From positions 2,305,501 through 2,369,500 of the forward strand of contig NC_022357.1 of NCBI RefSeq assembly GCF_000297055.2: a DNA stretch of 64,000 bases, given 5' to 3'. The translations under genes and the position numbers were made by a program. The notes below the pieces were generated by a model. The model was given only the letters and a program-made list of their open reading frames with translations, was not told the DNA's origin and did no database searches. This DNA comes from Sulfuricella denitrificans skB26 (lineage in GTDB: Bacteria; Pseudomonadota; Gammaproteobacteria; Burkholderiales; Sulfuricellaceae). This document shows positions 17,601 to 26,792 of the stretch, piece by piece. The first letter of the stretch is position 1; every line of letters begins with the position of its first letter.

Positions 17601-17911
17601 CCGACATTGGCATAATCCGAGCTGTAACGCAGGATATTCGCCATTACCTTGTTGCAGGGACCAGCCGATTTGGCATCCGGAATTTCCGCCAGGGTCGAAA
17701 GCCCCTTCAGCAACTGGCGCACGGAGGAGGATGTGGCCCGGTGTCCCTCGGCAACGGTCTGGGCCATCTTCAACGTCTCACTCTGCGCAAATTCCGCCGC
17801 CCCCCGCCGTTGCTCGAAGGTAGAATAAAACACCAGCAGAAAAGCAGGCAGTACCGCTGCAAGAATCAGCAACATCAACCGCCCGCGCAGACCAGGAAAC
17901 AGCCGAAACAT
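14696..17911 (-). CDS. Hybrid c-di-GMP enzyme: Cache-HAMP-PAS-GGDEF-EAL-receiver
   Basis: In the 1071 residues I see a membrane span (about 10-28), a double-Cache periplasmic sensor (about 35-285), a second span, HAMP (about 305-355), PAS (about 378-490), GGDEF (about 505-665), EAL (about 690-935) and a C-terminal receiver (about 945-1065). GGDEF is intact with RDSD as inhibitory site; EAL shows EALIR, NLSAHQF, LEMTESAMM, DDFGTGYSS and AEGVETE, so both cyclase and phosphodiesterase may work. The receiver has LLVDDE and SDQGMPEM and belongs to the RpfG-like type (KYITKPW) shared by the regulators at 22.6-40.2 kb. A C-terminal receiver on a sensor enzyme implies control by a separate histidine kinase, perhaps the one 260 nt upstream. 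Confidence 0.9.
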   Translation of the reverse strand: MFRLFPGLRGRLMLLILAAVLPAFLLVFYSTFEQRRGAAEFAQSETLKMAQTVAEGHRATSSSVRQLLKGLSTLAEIPDAKSAGPCNKVMANILRYSSDYANVGVALSNGDVVCSALPLPGPVNVADRVFFQSAVATRELSIGDYQEGRVAAKRGIHFGYPLINADKQVWGVMFVFLDLDLLNERLAETPHLETGDVVTLLDGSGRVLAHHPDPANYVGKSMATLPLYKQIQQSQGEGTYDGVGLDGVRRIFAFTPLFSRPRCCAYAVVGIPAERVYAKANHAVVRNVLLMVGMGLLVLTLAWVGGDLLVLKRVRALSSAARKMGQRDLTARSGLPHDEEELGQLARSFDEMADNLEAWQKQLVHSSHEVEKLGYRNQLILDSAGEGICGVDREGMITFVNPAAASMLGYQGGELLGLPLHHTVHCRKADGTLFPHQECPMHEAIEGGVNHQGSDEMLWRKDGSGFYADYVVIPMRESGKIAGAVVTFRDITERKHYEEQLAHQATHDSLTGLANRTILNDRIGLLIERAVREKTVVALLLLDLDRFKEINDSLGHGAGDELLRGMAARLTDLMRDSDTVARLGGDEFVVLVEMDTADSAIPVAQKILDALTKPFSISGREVFISASLGISLYPKDGASAEELLKNADVAMYRAKKGGGNTFRFYNEGMNTSSVERLNLETRLRHAVDNGELLLYYQPQVNLHSGEIIGAEALIRWQHPEMGLVSPLKFIPLAEETGLIFPIGEWVMRTACAQIKAWQDGGMMTPPVAVNLSAHQFRQRHLVKMTTGVLLDSGIDGRYLELEMTESAMMEDTDRVIRVLRELKEAGMTISIDDFGTGYSSLSYLKQFAIDKLKVDQSFVREITRDPKDAAIVVAIITMAHSLGLNVIAEGVETEGQLEYLRSHGCDEMQGYFFSRPVPVGDFEQMLRSGRKLTLNGQADESGRRTLLLVDDESNVTAALTRQFSHEGYRILVAHSPTEAFELLASHRVGVILSDQGMPEMSGIEFLGRVKRLYPDVVRIVLSGHTDLELIAEAFNQGSIYKYITKPWNDREMLDSVKAAFLEHEGRCKLRA

Positions 17912-18174
17912 ATTCCTCCCGTTATTATTGGTTCAGCTGAAAGTATGATTCATCTTAGTTCATAATTACTTAACCTTAATACCAGCCGACCCTTTTCAGG
18001 GAAAACCCTGACAGAAGTTGCATGAAATCCTTAGGACGACACCGCCCTAAGAAAACTGTGACCCCCTGATGGGCTTCCTCGGCGATGTTACTTGCAGCCA
18101 ATGGCAGCTTGCAAAACCAGTGCGCTGGCTTGCCATTCCGTTGAGGTCAGACATTCGAAGTAAACAATGAATCT

Positions 18175-19647
18175 TTACAAAGTTTCGGGTAAACCTTGGC
18201 TGGCAGGTAATCTCAGGCGAAAAGTCGTGCCCTTTCCGACTTCGCTTTCCACCTCGATTCTGCCCTGGTGTTTCTCGATGATGCCGTAGGAAAGAGACAG
18301 ACCCAGCCCGGTTCCCTTGCCCACCGGCTTGGTGGTAAAGAAGGGGTCAAAAATCCGCTTTAAATTTTCCGGCGGAATGCCTTTGCCGGTATCTGTAAAT
18401 TCGACCCAGACCATTTCATCCTCCGCGCCAGTGCGGATCGTGATGCGGCCACGGCCGCCATCGCCAATCGCATGCGAGGCGTTGACCAGCATGTTCATGA
18501 ACACCTGATTGAGCTGCGAAGCCAGACACTCCACCTGTGGAATAACGCCATACTCCTTGATCACTTCAGCGTTGTACTTGATTTCGTTGTTGACGATGTT
18601 GAGGGTGCTGTCGATGCCTTTGTGCAGATCGACCCATTGCCATTCCACCTGGTCGACGTGTGAAAAATCCTTCAGGTCCTGAACGATCTGCTTCACCCGC
18701 CCGATTCCCTCGCCGGATTCCCTGAGCAGTTCGCGAATATCCTGTTTCAGATATTCCCAATCCGCTTCCTGCTTCAGGGACCGCACCTCGTCCAGCAGGG
18801 ACTCCCCAGCCAGCGCCGGCTCGGTGCGCTCATAGGCATCCGTCACCCGGAACAGTTTTTCCACATATTCCCCGAGGGTATTGAAATTGGAATTAATGTA
18901 ACCGATGGGATTGTTGATCTCGTGCGCCACCCCTGCCGCCAGTTGGCCGATGGAGGCCATTTTTTCCGATTGTAGCAACTGGTTATGCGCTTCTTCGAGC
19001 TTCTTGATCAAGGCTTTTTGTTCTTCCTTTTCCCGCTGCAGCGCTTCTTCGGCCTGCTTGCGCGCGGTAATATCGCGAAAGCTGATCACCCTGCCCACGT
19101 TATCCACGCCCAGCGGCTGAGGCAGGGAATAGCGCTCGATCACCCTGCCATCGATGTAGTCGAAGGTGTCATAGCATTCCGCTTCCGGATGCAGGCACAG
19201 GTAGTTCAGATTTTCCATGAAGGCATCGGGATTCGTGACCTGACCCAGCAGGTGCTGCACCAGGGGGGCATGTCTCCAGAAGGCAAGGGTCTCATCCGGC
19301 ATGTGCCACATCTCGACAAGGCGCTGGTTGAAGCGCACGATCCTGCCCTCCTTGTCCAGCGCCAGTATGCCATCGGCGGTAGATTCCAGCGTAGTGCCGA
19401 GCAGCGACAGGAGTTTTTCCAGTTGCGCTTCGGCGTGCCGCCGTTCAGCCAGCTCTTTGCGCAGCTCCGCATTACGCTCGGTCAGCTCCTTCGACATCAA
19501 ATCCAGAGAACGCTCGATCAGCAAACGGTCGGCATCGGCACTTTCATAGGCATCACCTACTGCCGCGAGGAACTCCGACAACCCTTCCGGCATGGCGCCC
19601 TGGTCATTCAAAAAACGGCTGATCTGCCTTTGCAGCAAACGATGCAC
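18175..19647 (-). CDS. PAS sensor histidine kinase (soluble)
   Basis: The 490 residues contain an N-terminal helical region (about 1-85, coiled coil near ERNAELRKELAERR), a PAS domain (about 85-205), a short coiled coil, and the transmitter. The phosphorylated His is H242 in GVAHEINNPIGY; N, G1, F and G2 boxes are visible (NMLVNASHAI, DTGKGIP, FDPFFTTKPVGKGTG, GLGLSLSYG). No membrane span is seen, so it senses in the cytoplasm. Its start lies 3 nt after the stop of the FIST gene, so translational coupling is likely and FIST may feed it with a signal. Its transmitter closely resembles those of the three kinases at 24.3, 32.7 and 36.7 kb. Confidence 0.9.
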   Translation of the reverse strand: MHRLLQRQISRFLNDQGAMPEGLSEFLAAVGDAYESADADRLLIERSLDLMSKELTERNAELRKELAERRHAEAQLEKLLSLLGTTLESTADGILALDKEGRIVRFNQRLVEMWHMPDETLAFWRHAPLVQHLLGQVTNPDAFMENLNYLCLHPEAECYDTFDYIDGRVIERYSLPQPLGVDNVGRVISFRDITARKQAEEALQREKEEQKALIKKLEEAHNQLLQSEKMASIGQLAAGVAHEINNPIGYINSNFNTLGEYVEKLFRVTDAYERTEPALAGESLLDEVRSLKQEADWEYLKQDIRELLRESGEGIGRVKQIVQDLKDFSHVDQVEWQWVDLHKGIDSTLNIVNNEIKYNAEVIKEYGVIPQVECLASQLNQVFMNMLVNASHAIGDGGRGRITIRTGAEDEMVWVEFTDTGKGIPPENLKRIFDPFFTTKPVGKGTGLGLSLSYGIIEKHQGRIEVESEVGKGTTFRLRLPASQGLPETL

Positions 19648-19650
19648 AGT

Positions 19651-20793
19651 CTAATTCTCCGAGAAAGTGGTAATGGTCATGGTCTGGTTATGCAGTTCGC
19701 AGCCGGTGATCGTGCCGTGAGGGCAAATCTCGCCGTAGGAATAGAAACCGGTCAGCACAGCGTGCGCTCCCAATACCTCGCGCACGCCTTCAACCTCTTC
19801 TTCGATGCGCTGCTTGAGCACCAGCTTGCGCCCCACGCAACTAATCAGGATCGCCAGATCGGGTGCCGCACTCCCCAGCGTTTCATGACTCGCCTTGGCC
19901 GCACCGCTCGCCCCATCCACCAGCCGGTCGAAATTAGCCTTCATCAGACGGGCATGAGCGCCTTCCGAGATATCCCCGGCGAAGGTCATGCTCTGTGCTG
20001 CCTCGTCGATGCCAAGCACGGTGCGCACCAGGCTGGCGCCTCCCTCTCCACTGAGCAACTCCAGGGGGAACAGCAAAGCCGTGGCAGGCAGGCCCGCCGC
20101 ATGATCACCCAAATAGTTCTTGTACAGCCCCAGCGCCGACTGGCCGTCCAGCTCGTATAGCACATTGCCGCTGGATTTCGTGACCAGGCGCTCCGGGCCA
20201 AAAACATCCCAGCCCCCGAGGGAACCGTAACCCACCTTGAGGCGTTCGCCATAAAAACCCAGCGCCGCTATTTTTCCTTCCATCACGACACCATCGGCGC
20301 ACACCAGGGTGTGCTGAAAGCGGCTGCCGTCTCCCGCCAGTCCACCCGTAACCGCCACTCCCTGCGGCAGAGTTTCGCGCAATCCCTTCGCCAGTTCGCT
20401 ACCGTTCACCTTGAGTCCGTCCGACAGTACCAGTACATGGGTCAGCCCCTCATGATCGAGAGCTTGCGCCAGATGCACACCAGCATCATGACTATCCTTC
20501 ATCTGCCCGATATCAACCTGAGCCATTTCGATCCGAGTATGCTCGAACTGCACAGCAGTGGTGACGATTGATTCGTCGCGCACCCGCGTGGCGCAAATCT
20601 CGCCCGCAGTGGAACAGCCCATGATCAGCGCCTTGGGATAGCGCTGTTTGGTCTCCTGTAGCCACGCCGCCTCGCGCATTTTCTCCACACCGCCAAAAAC
20701 CAGCACCCATTGGGCATCGCCGCCATTCGGGAGACTGCCCGCTTCAGTCTGCCAGCCTTCGCTTTCCGTCCAGTAGCGTTGTTCGATTTTCAT
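19651..20793 (-). CDS. FIST sensory-domain protein
   Basis: This 380-residue protein is a stand-alone FIST_N plus FIST_C pair. It shows VLVFGGVEKMREA, GCSTAGEI, VLSDGLKVNGS and GLAGDG in the N-terminal part, and the conserved end GFYSYGEICPHG..GCELHNQTMTITT. FIST domains are predicted to bind small ligands such as amino acids and normally sit next to kinases or c-di-GMP enzymes. Here it is followed after 3 nt by a histidine kinase gene and preceded by the cheB remnant 17 nt upstream. GGGGGA precedes the ATG. Confidence 0.88.
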   Translation of the reverse strand: MKIEQRYWTESEGWQTEAGSLPNGGDAQWVLVFGGVEKMREAAWLQETKQRYPKALIMGCSTAGEICATRVRDESIVTTAVQFEHTRIEMAQVDIGQMKDSHDAGVHLAQALDHEGLTHVLVLSDGLKVNGSELAKGLRETLPQGVAVTGGLAGDGSRFQHTLVCADGVVMEGKIAALGFYGERLKVGYGSLGGWDVFGPERLVTKSSGNVLYELDGQSALGLYKNYLGDHAAGLPATALLFPLELLSGEGGASLVRTVLGIDEAAQSMTFAGDISEGAHARLMKANFDRLVDGASGAAKASHETLGSAAPDLAILISCVGRKLVLKQRIEEEVEGVREVLGAHAVLTGFYSYGEICPHGTITGCELHNQTMTITTFSEN

Positions 20794-20810
20794 GCTTCCC
20801 CCTGTCCGGG

Positions 20811-21708
<898 letters not shown>

Positions 21709-21959
21709 GCCAGCGCGCAGACTGCAGCCCCTAGCACTATCAGGACAGGGCGCTGGGGATCGATTGCCGCCAACACCACCCAAACCCCGGCAAGCACGAA
21801 GGCCAGCGCAGTGTTGGGCGCCATGGATTCAATACCGGACAACATCCGAGCCAGAAAAGAGAAATCGAACAGCCAGCCCCACAGCGCAAGTCCGCCTACC
21901 AGCGCGACTACCGTGCCGATAAACAGGCTGCCAAAATTTTTCTTTGGCACCGGTTTCAT
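21709..21959 (-). pseudogene. Truncated 5' part of a membrane sensor gene, joined to the cheB remnant
   Basis: An ATG with AGGAAGG 5 nt before it starts a frame reading MKPVPKKNFGSLFIGTVVAL, two or three membrane spans, and SGIESMAPNTALAFVLAGVW, the kind of N-terminus seen in multi-span PAS histidine kinases. After about residue 83 (VCALATS) the frame runs out of frame into the cheB remnant and stops at 21654. The junction, near 21705-21711, looks like a deletion that removed the rest of the sensor gene and the start of cheB. Confidence 0.65.
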
Positions 21960-22065
21960 GTCATCCTTCCTGCGGTAAGCACTGCGCCCATCAACCCACC
22001 TTCTCGTTTTTTACCCCATGCACCGGCCAGATTATTTTGCAGCCGATTTCCTTATGTCCGGTAAG

Positions 22066-22230
22066 TTCTACTTTGTCACATTGGACATACAAAGCCGCCT
22101 GGTTTCGGCTTCCCCCTTCGAAAAATGGGGATTGAGGGGGATTTTTCAGCGTGGAAATCATGTTGCGCCGTCCCACATCCCCCTAGCCCTTTTTCAAAAT
22201 GGGGGGACAGACCCATTAGACAAAGTAGAA
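22066..22230. repeat. Small element with perfect 12-bp terminal inverted repeats
   Basis: TTCTACTTTGTC at 22066-22077 is the exact reverse complement of GACAAAGTAGAA at 22219-22230. The next bases inward are still partly alike (ACATTGGAC against TAATGGGTC). The inside has two G/C-run segments in opposite orientation. No coding capacity. The size and ends are those of a MITE or a large palindromic repeat; no clear target duplication is visible. Confidence 0.5.
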
Positions 22231-22522
22231 TTAGGCTGCCGGGAAAAACCGGAAAAATAATCGCGATTGTAACGACTCCATTATCCGCTTTGGTAAGTTT
22301 CCAGGTTAACCTCACGCCTCTCTCAAGGAGGGGCTATTGGATTTTCAATAACGCCAAGCGTCGGCAAAGCCAGTCGTTTTGCTCTTAAACCATAGCTGAC
22401 TTGAGTTTAATACGAAAACTCACTGGTCTGAATTGTTATGCAAAATGAATCATGTTGCCTATTTCCCACCGATTTCATAAACTATATTTTCTAAAATTGC
22501 AACCCAACTCTCGTTTCAGCCA

Positions 22523-22551
22523 TTGACACCCCTGCCAGATTTCCATAAAAA
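22523..22551 (+). promoter_or_regulatory. Sigma-70-type promoter of the signalling island
   Basis: A perfect -35 hexamer TTGACA (22523-22528) and TAAAAA (22546-22551) are separated by 17 bases. Transcription would start near 22558, about 29 nt before the first ATG of the island. AAGGAAA is the ribosome site. Confidence 0.6.
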
Positions 22552-22586
22552 CGGTAGGCCATCTTCTCAGCCACAAGGAAACAAGC

Positions 22587-23363
22587 ATGGAACGCACGAT
22601 ACTGCTGGTGGACGACGAAGCCAATATCCTTTCCGCCCTGACCCGCCTATTGCGACCGGCGGGCTATAACATCCTGCGTGCCGGGAGCGGCAAGGAGGGG
22701 CTGGAAGTGCTGGCGCAGCACGAAGTCGGGGTGATCGTTTCCGATCAGCGCATGCCGGAAATGACCGGGGTGGAATTCCTGCACAAGGCGCACGAACTGT
22801 ATCCCGATACCGTACGCATCGTGCTGTCCGGCTACACCGATCTCAACTCCGTCACCGACGCCATCAACCATGGTGCCATCTACAAGTTTCTAACCAAACC
22901 GTGGGAAGATAACCTGCTGCGCGCCAATATTGAAGAGGCTTTCCAGCGCTACGAAATGAAGCAGGAAAATTACCGCCTCAACCATGAACTCGAAAAGCGG
23001 GTAGAGGAAAAAACCCTTGAAGTGACGCGCAACCTGAAAACCCTGCAGGTCTCCCAGGAAATCCTTGAGTCTCTGCCGGTGGCTGTCATCGGCATTGATG
23101 GTGATGGCTACATTGCCCTTGCCAATTCCATGGCCCACCATCTGCTTGACCGGGGCGAAGACAGGCCGCTGCTGGGAGAGTCCGCCAGAGAAATGATCCC
23201 TGACCAACTGCTGGGTTGCAGCGGAGATGCCATCGTCACCATGCCCGATGGCGTGCGTTTTCATTGCTGGCAAACTACGATGGGGCGCCTATCCCAATCA
23301 AATGGCATAGTGCTGGCATTTGCCCCGCAACAGCAAATCGAACAGGCGAACCACGATGCATGA
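22587..23363 (+). CDS. Response regulator: RpfG-type receiver, coiled coil, PAS-like domain
   Basis: The 258 residues hold a receiver (about 1-120; acidic pair D9-D10, phospho-acceptor D53 in SDQRMPEM, KFLTKPW), a coiled coil (about 120-155) and a small PAS-like domain (about 155-250, LESLPVAVIGIDGDGYIALANSMA). No DNA-binding or enzyme domain is seen, so it must act by protein contact. The C-terminal 270 residues of the 1318-residue protein at 27526 have the same layout and very similar sequence. The next gene (HDOD) overlaps it by 8 nt. It opens the cluster behind a good promoter. Confidence 0.88.
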   Translation: MERTILLVDDEANILSALTRLLRPAGYNILRAGSGKEGLEVLAQHEVGVIVSDQRMPEMTGVEFLHKAHELYPDTVRIVLSGYTDLNSVTDAINHGAIYKFLTKPWEDNLLRANIEEAFQRYEMKQENYRLNHELEKRVEEKTLEVTRNLKTLQVSQEILESLPVAVIGIDGDGYIALANSMAHHLLDRGEDRPLLGESAREMIPDQLLGCSGDAIVTMPDGVRFHCWQTTMGRLSQSNGIVLAFAPQQQIEQANHDA

Positions 23364-24189
23364 AATACTGGGCAACCTGCACCAGCTCCCCGCCATTCCT
23401 GCCGTGGTGCAGGAACTGATCCAGAACTTCGACAACCCGGCACTGGATAGCCAGCATCTGGCACAAAAAATCAGCCAGGACCAGGCGCTGGTCGCCAAAG
23501 TGCTTCGGGTCGCCAACTCGGCTTTCTACGGTTTGCCGCGCCAGGTCGGCTCCACGCAGGAAGCCGTGGTGGTACTGGGATTCGGCACCATTCGCAGCCT
23601 GGTGATTTCCGCCGGGTTCATCGACGCTTTCTCTTCCTCCGCATCGACCGCCTGCGTCGACCGCGAGCACTACTGGCAGCGCAGCCTGGTCGTCGCCACC
23701 TACGCCAGAGCCGTGGCGAAATGTCTGCGGCAGGATTCCGAAATGGCTTTCTCTGCCGGCCTGTTGCACGATATCGGCATCATGGTGCTGGACGTGTGCG
23801 CCCATGACCGTTTTGCCGTGATATGGCAAAGCGTGCAAGGATGTGATGGAGATAAACTGATACAGGCAGAACGCGCCACACTCGGCTTCGATCATGCGGA
23901 ACTGGGTGCGGAAGTCGCACACCGCTGGAAATTTCCATCCGCCATCGAGGATGCCATTCGCTACCACTATCAGCCCGGACACCAGCCTTTCCTGATCATG
24001 ACAGGCGTGGTGCAGGTAGCCAGGGCGCTGACGCTGGCCAGCGAGGAAGGCCTGCCTGAGGAGGAGTGGTTCGCCCGGATTCCACAAGTCCTGCGTGATG
24101 CCTTGAAACTGGATTGGGACAAGCTCCACAAGTGTTTGCCACAACCGGAGCAACTGGAAGCCGCAAAGAAACTGGTGACGAATTCCTGA
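23356..24189 (+). CDS. HDOD-domain signal protein (copy 1)
   Basis: I start this at the ATG at 23356 (MHEILGNLHQLPAIPAVV), overlapping the regulator gene by 8 nt, giving 277 residues. HDOD features are LNQ/SQDQALVAKVLRVANSAFYGL, QEAVVVLGFGTIRSL and AGLLHDIGIMVLDV. HDOD domains look like HD phosphohydrolases without a full metal site and act as adaptors in signalling. The protein is the same length as the second HDOD protein at 31821 and clearly related to it; each is followed by a histidine kinase gene. Confidence 0.88.
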   Translation: MHEILGNLHQLPAIPAVVQELIQNFDNPALDSQHLAQKISQDQALVAKVLRVANSAFYGLPRQVGSTQEAVVVLGFGTIRSLVISAGFIDAFSSSASTACVDREHYWQRSLVVATYARAVAKCLRQDSEMAFSAGLLHDIGIMVLDVCAHDRFAVIWQSVQGCDGDKLIQAERATLGFDHAELGAEVAHRWKFPSAIEDAIRYHYQPGHQPFLIMTGVVQVARALTLASEEGLPEEEWFARIPQVLRDALKLDWDKLHKCLPQPEQLEAAKKLVTNS

Positions 24190-24252
24190 CTTAGAGGCGA
24201 TGCAGGGCACTGCGCACCTGAACTTTGAGCTGATAAAAATAAGGAACTGTCG

Positions 24253-26787
24253 TTGAGAAAATTGCTTGATGTACTGTTTGGCACGGAACGCGAGGAGCGC
24301 CGCATCGGCCTGCTCACTATCGCCATCCTGGTGCTCACCATGCTTGTCACCGGGGGCGTTATTTTCGCCGTACTGGCGCAACAGTTAAGGGCGGAGCTGG
24401 AAAATGGCCTGGTGCGGATACTCCACGACCGGACTGCGCTGTTCCACCACGAAGTCAACACCGGCATAGACATCGCAAGCAGCATCGCCAACCGCCGGCC
24501 TCACGTCACCAAGCTGATGTCCGCTATCCACGATGGTTCTGGAAAGCTGGAAACCCGGCGTGAAATCGGCAGGGTGCTGAACACTATCCAACGCGATCAG
24601 AAGTCCTCGGCGATTGCCCTGTACGATGTGCGCGGCGATCTCGTGGCGTCCAGCGGCGAGTTTCTGCGTACGCCCTTTGCTGTCAGCCTGCGCCACCCAG
24701 AAAAAACCAGCCTGCTGTGGCGTGACGGCTATTACCTCAACGTGACCACGACGATGCGGCTAAACGGCGCGGCAGACGGGGCTGAAATCGGGACGGTAAA
24801 GCTGGAATATCCGCTCGCCGACATGACCCGCGCCTTTCTCAATTACCACGGCTTGGGCGAAACCGGGGAGATTGCGCTATGCGCGGCCCTGTCGGCCGAG
24901 CAGATGAGCTGCTTTCCTACTCGCCACCGTCCGCAGCCTTTCGACAGCGCGCGCCACGTCAAGGGCACGCCAACGCCGCTGAGCGAGGCGCTGGACGGCA
25001 AAAAAGGGAGCGTCGCCACGCTCGATTATCGCGAACATGAGGTGCTCGACGCCTTCCAGCCGGCTGGCGACAGCGGCCTGGGCATGGCGGTCAAGATCGA
25101 CACCGCCGAACTGACACAGCCGATACGCGCGCATTTTCTGTGGATCGCCCCCTTTCTCGCCACGCTGCTGGCGCTCGGTTTCGCCCTGCTGCGCTGGCAG
25201 GTCGGTCCGATCGTACGGGAAATGGTTGCCTCACGCAGCCGACTGAAACAGTCTCATGACGAAGTGCTCGCCAGCCATGCCGCTCTGCTAAACACCAATC
25301 AGGCGCTAATGGAGGCAGATGCCAAGGTGCGCGAGGTAGAGGCGGATAACGACCGACAGATGAACGCCCTGGCGGACGCCAACGTGCGCATGGCGCTCTT
25401 CTACGCCTCCATGGAACGAGTGCGCGAGGCGGATGAGTCATTGACCAAGAACGGGGAAATGGAGGCTTTCTGCCACGGCATCGTGAGTAACGCCATGAGC
25501 CTGACCAGCGCCCACTATGGTGCGCTTGGCGTGTTTGGCGCCGATGGCAATCTCGCCAGCTTTGTTACCGAAGGTATCGACGCGGAAACCCGCACCCGAC
25601 TCGGCAATCTGCCTACCGGCAAGGGTCTGCTCGGCGCCTTTTACCACGAGGGCAAAATCGTGCGGGTGGATGACATCGCCGCTGACCCGCGCGCCTGCGG
25701 TTTCCCGCCCAACCATCCTCCCATGAAGAGCCTGATTGGCGTGCCGATTGGCGCAGGAAGCACAAACCATGGCGTTCTTTACCTGGCGGACAAGGACAAC
25801 GGTGTACCGTTCACCGATAACGACGAGTTGCTCATGGACATGCTGGGCATGGAGATCGGTCTCGTTCTGCAACGCTACGACCTGCTAAATACCCTCCGGG
25901 TGACCAACCAGACCCTGCAAACAGAACGTGAGGAACAGCGGGTATTGATAACCAGGCTGGAAGAAGCACAGAACCAGTTGCTGCAATCGGAAAAAATGGC
26001 CTCTATCGGCCAGTTGGCGGCGGGCGTGGCGCACGAAATCAACAACCCCATCGGCTATGTCAATTCCAACCTCGGCTCGCTCGACACCTACATCCAGTCG
26101 ATCTTCAACGTGGTCGCCGCCTACGAACTGGCGGAAAACGCCATCACCGACAGCACAGCCTTGTCCAGTGTGCAGGCCGCAAAACAGGCGGCTGACCTGG
26201 AATTCCTGCGCGAAGACATCTCAGCCCTCATGGCTGAATCCCGCGACGGCATCACCCGGGTGAAGAAGATTGTCCAGGACCTCAAGGATTTTTCCCATGT
26301 GGATGAAGCCGAGTGGCAGTGGACCGATTTGCATAGTGGCATTGACACTACACTCAATATCGTGTGGAACGAGCTCAAGTACAAGACCGAAGTGATCAAG
26401 GAATATGGCAACCTGCCTGAAGTCAATTGTTTCCCTTCCCAACTCAACCAGGTATTCATGAACCTCCTCGTCAACGCCGGCCATGCGATTGAAACGCGAG
26501 GCACCATCACTATTCGCACCGGAGCAGAAGGTGAGCGCGTCTGGGTGGAAATAGCTGACAGCGGAAAAGGCATAGCCCCGGAGCACCTCACCCGAATTTT
26601 CGAGCCATTCTTTACCACCAAGCCGGTAGGCACGGGAACCGGGCTAGGACTGTCGCTCTCATACGGCATAATCCAGAAGCACAACGGACACATCGAGGTC
26701 GAAAGTGTGATCGGAAATGGCACAATGTTTAGAGTATGGCTGCCGGTGCAGCAGGGCACAACCATCAACCTTTCACCCCGGCAATAA
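24253..26787 (+). CDS. Membrane sensor histidine kinase with periplasmic domain and GAF
   Basis: The start is TTG at 24253 with AAGGA 7 nt upstream; no better ATG exists. The 844 residues show a span (about 18-42), a Cache-like periplasmic domain (about 45-290), a second span (about 298-315), a coiled coil (about 325-400), a GAF domain (about 400-555, GVLYLADKDNG near its end), another coiled coil and the transmitter with H594 in GVAHEINNPIGYVNSN, NLLVNAGHAI, DSGKGIAP and FEPFFTTKPVGTGTG. The next gene, a FixJ-type regulator, starts 5 nt later and is its probable partner. Confidence 0.9.
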   Translation: MRKLLDVLFGTEREERRIGLLTIAILVLTMLVTGGVIFAVLAQQLRAELENGLVRILHDRTALFHHEVNTGIDIASSIANRRPHVTKLMSAIHDGSGKLETRREIGRVLNTIQRDQKSSAIALYDVRGDLVASSGEFLRTPFAVSLRHPEKTSLLWRDGYYLNVTTTMRLNGAADGAEIGTVKLEYPLADMTRAFLNYHGLGETGEIALCAALSAEQMSCFPTRHRPQPFDSARHVKGTPTPLSEALDGKKGSVATLDYREHEVLDAFQPAGDSGLGMAVKIDTAELTQPIRAHFLWIAPFLATLLALGFALLRWQVGPIVREMVASRSRLKQSHDEVLASHAALLNTNQALMEADAKVREVEADNDRQMNALADANVRMALFYASMERVREADESLTKNGEMEAFCHGIVSNAMSLTSAHYGALGVFGADGNLASFVTEGIDAETRTRLGNLPTGKGLLGAFYHEGKIVRVDDIAADPRACGFPPNHPPMKSLIGVPIGAGSTNHGVLYLADKDNGVPFTDNDELLMDMLGMEIGLVLQRYDLLNTLRVTNQTLQTEREEQRVLITRLEEAQNQLLQSEKMASIGQLAAGVAHEINNPIGYVNSNLGSLDTYIQSIFNVVAAYELAENAITDSTALSSVQAAKQAADLEFLREDISALMAESRDGITRVKKIVQDLKDFSHVDEAEWQWTDLHSGIDTTLNIVWNELKYKTEVIKEYGNLPEVNCFPSQLNQVFMNLLVNAGHAIETRGTITIRTGAEGERVWVEIADSGKGIAPEHLTRIFEPFFTTKPVGTGTGLGLSLSYGIIQKHNGHIEVESVIGNGTMFRVWLPVQQGTTINLSPRQ

Positions 26788-26792
26788 ATGAA

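Larger units (their letters stand above)
21960..22586. other. Long intergenic region between the decayed locus and the signalling island
   Basis: No gene is supported. The region holds a 165-bp element with 12-bp inverted ends (22066-22230), G- and C-run segments such as CCCCCTTCGAAAAATGGGG, an A/T-rich tail, and a promoter for the island at its right end. Short frames here follow the repeat and are not protein-like. Confidence 0.55.

Noticed and set aside
18116-18138. Hairpin with CCAG/CTGG and GCAA/TTGC arms in the gap before the PAS kinase stop
   Set aside because: Short, imperfect stem with no T run; no support for a terminator or RNA gene.
18985-20160. 391-codon frame opposite the histidine kinase and FIST genes
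   Set aside because: It spans two genes on the other strand whose domains are certain; high-GC codon use creates such mirror frames.
22076-22315. Short frames on both strands in the long intergenic region
   Set aside because: They are made of the repeat element and its G/C runs; such frames are common over repeats and carry no domain.
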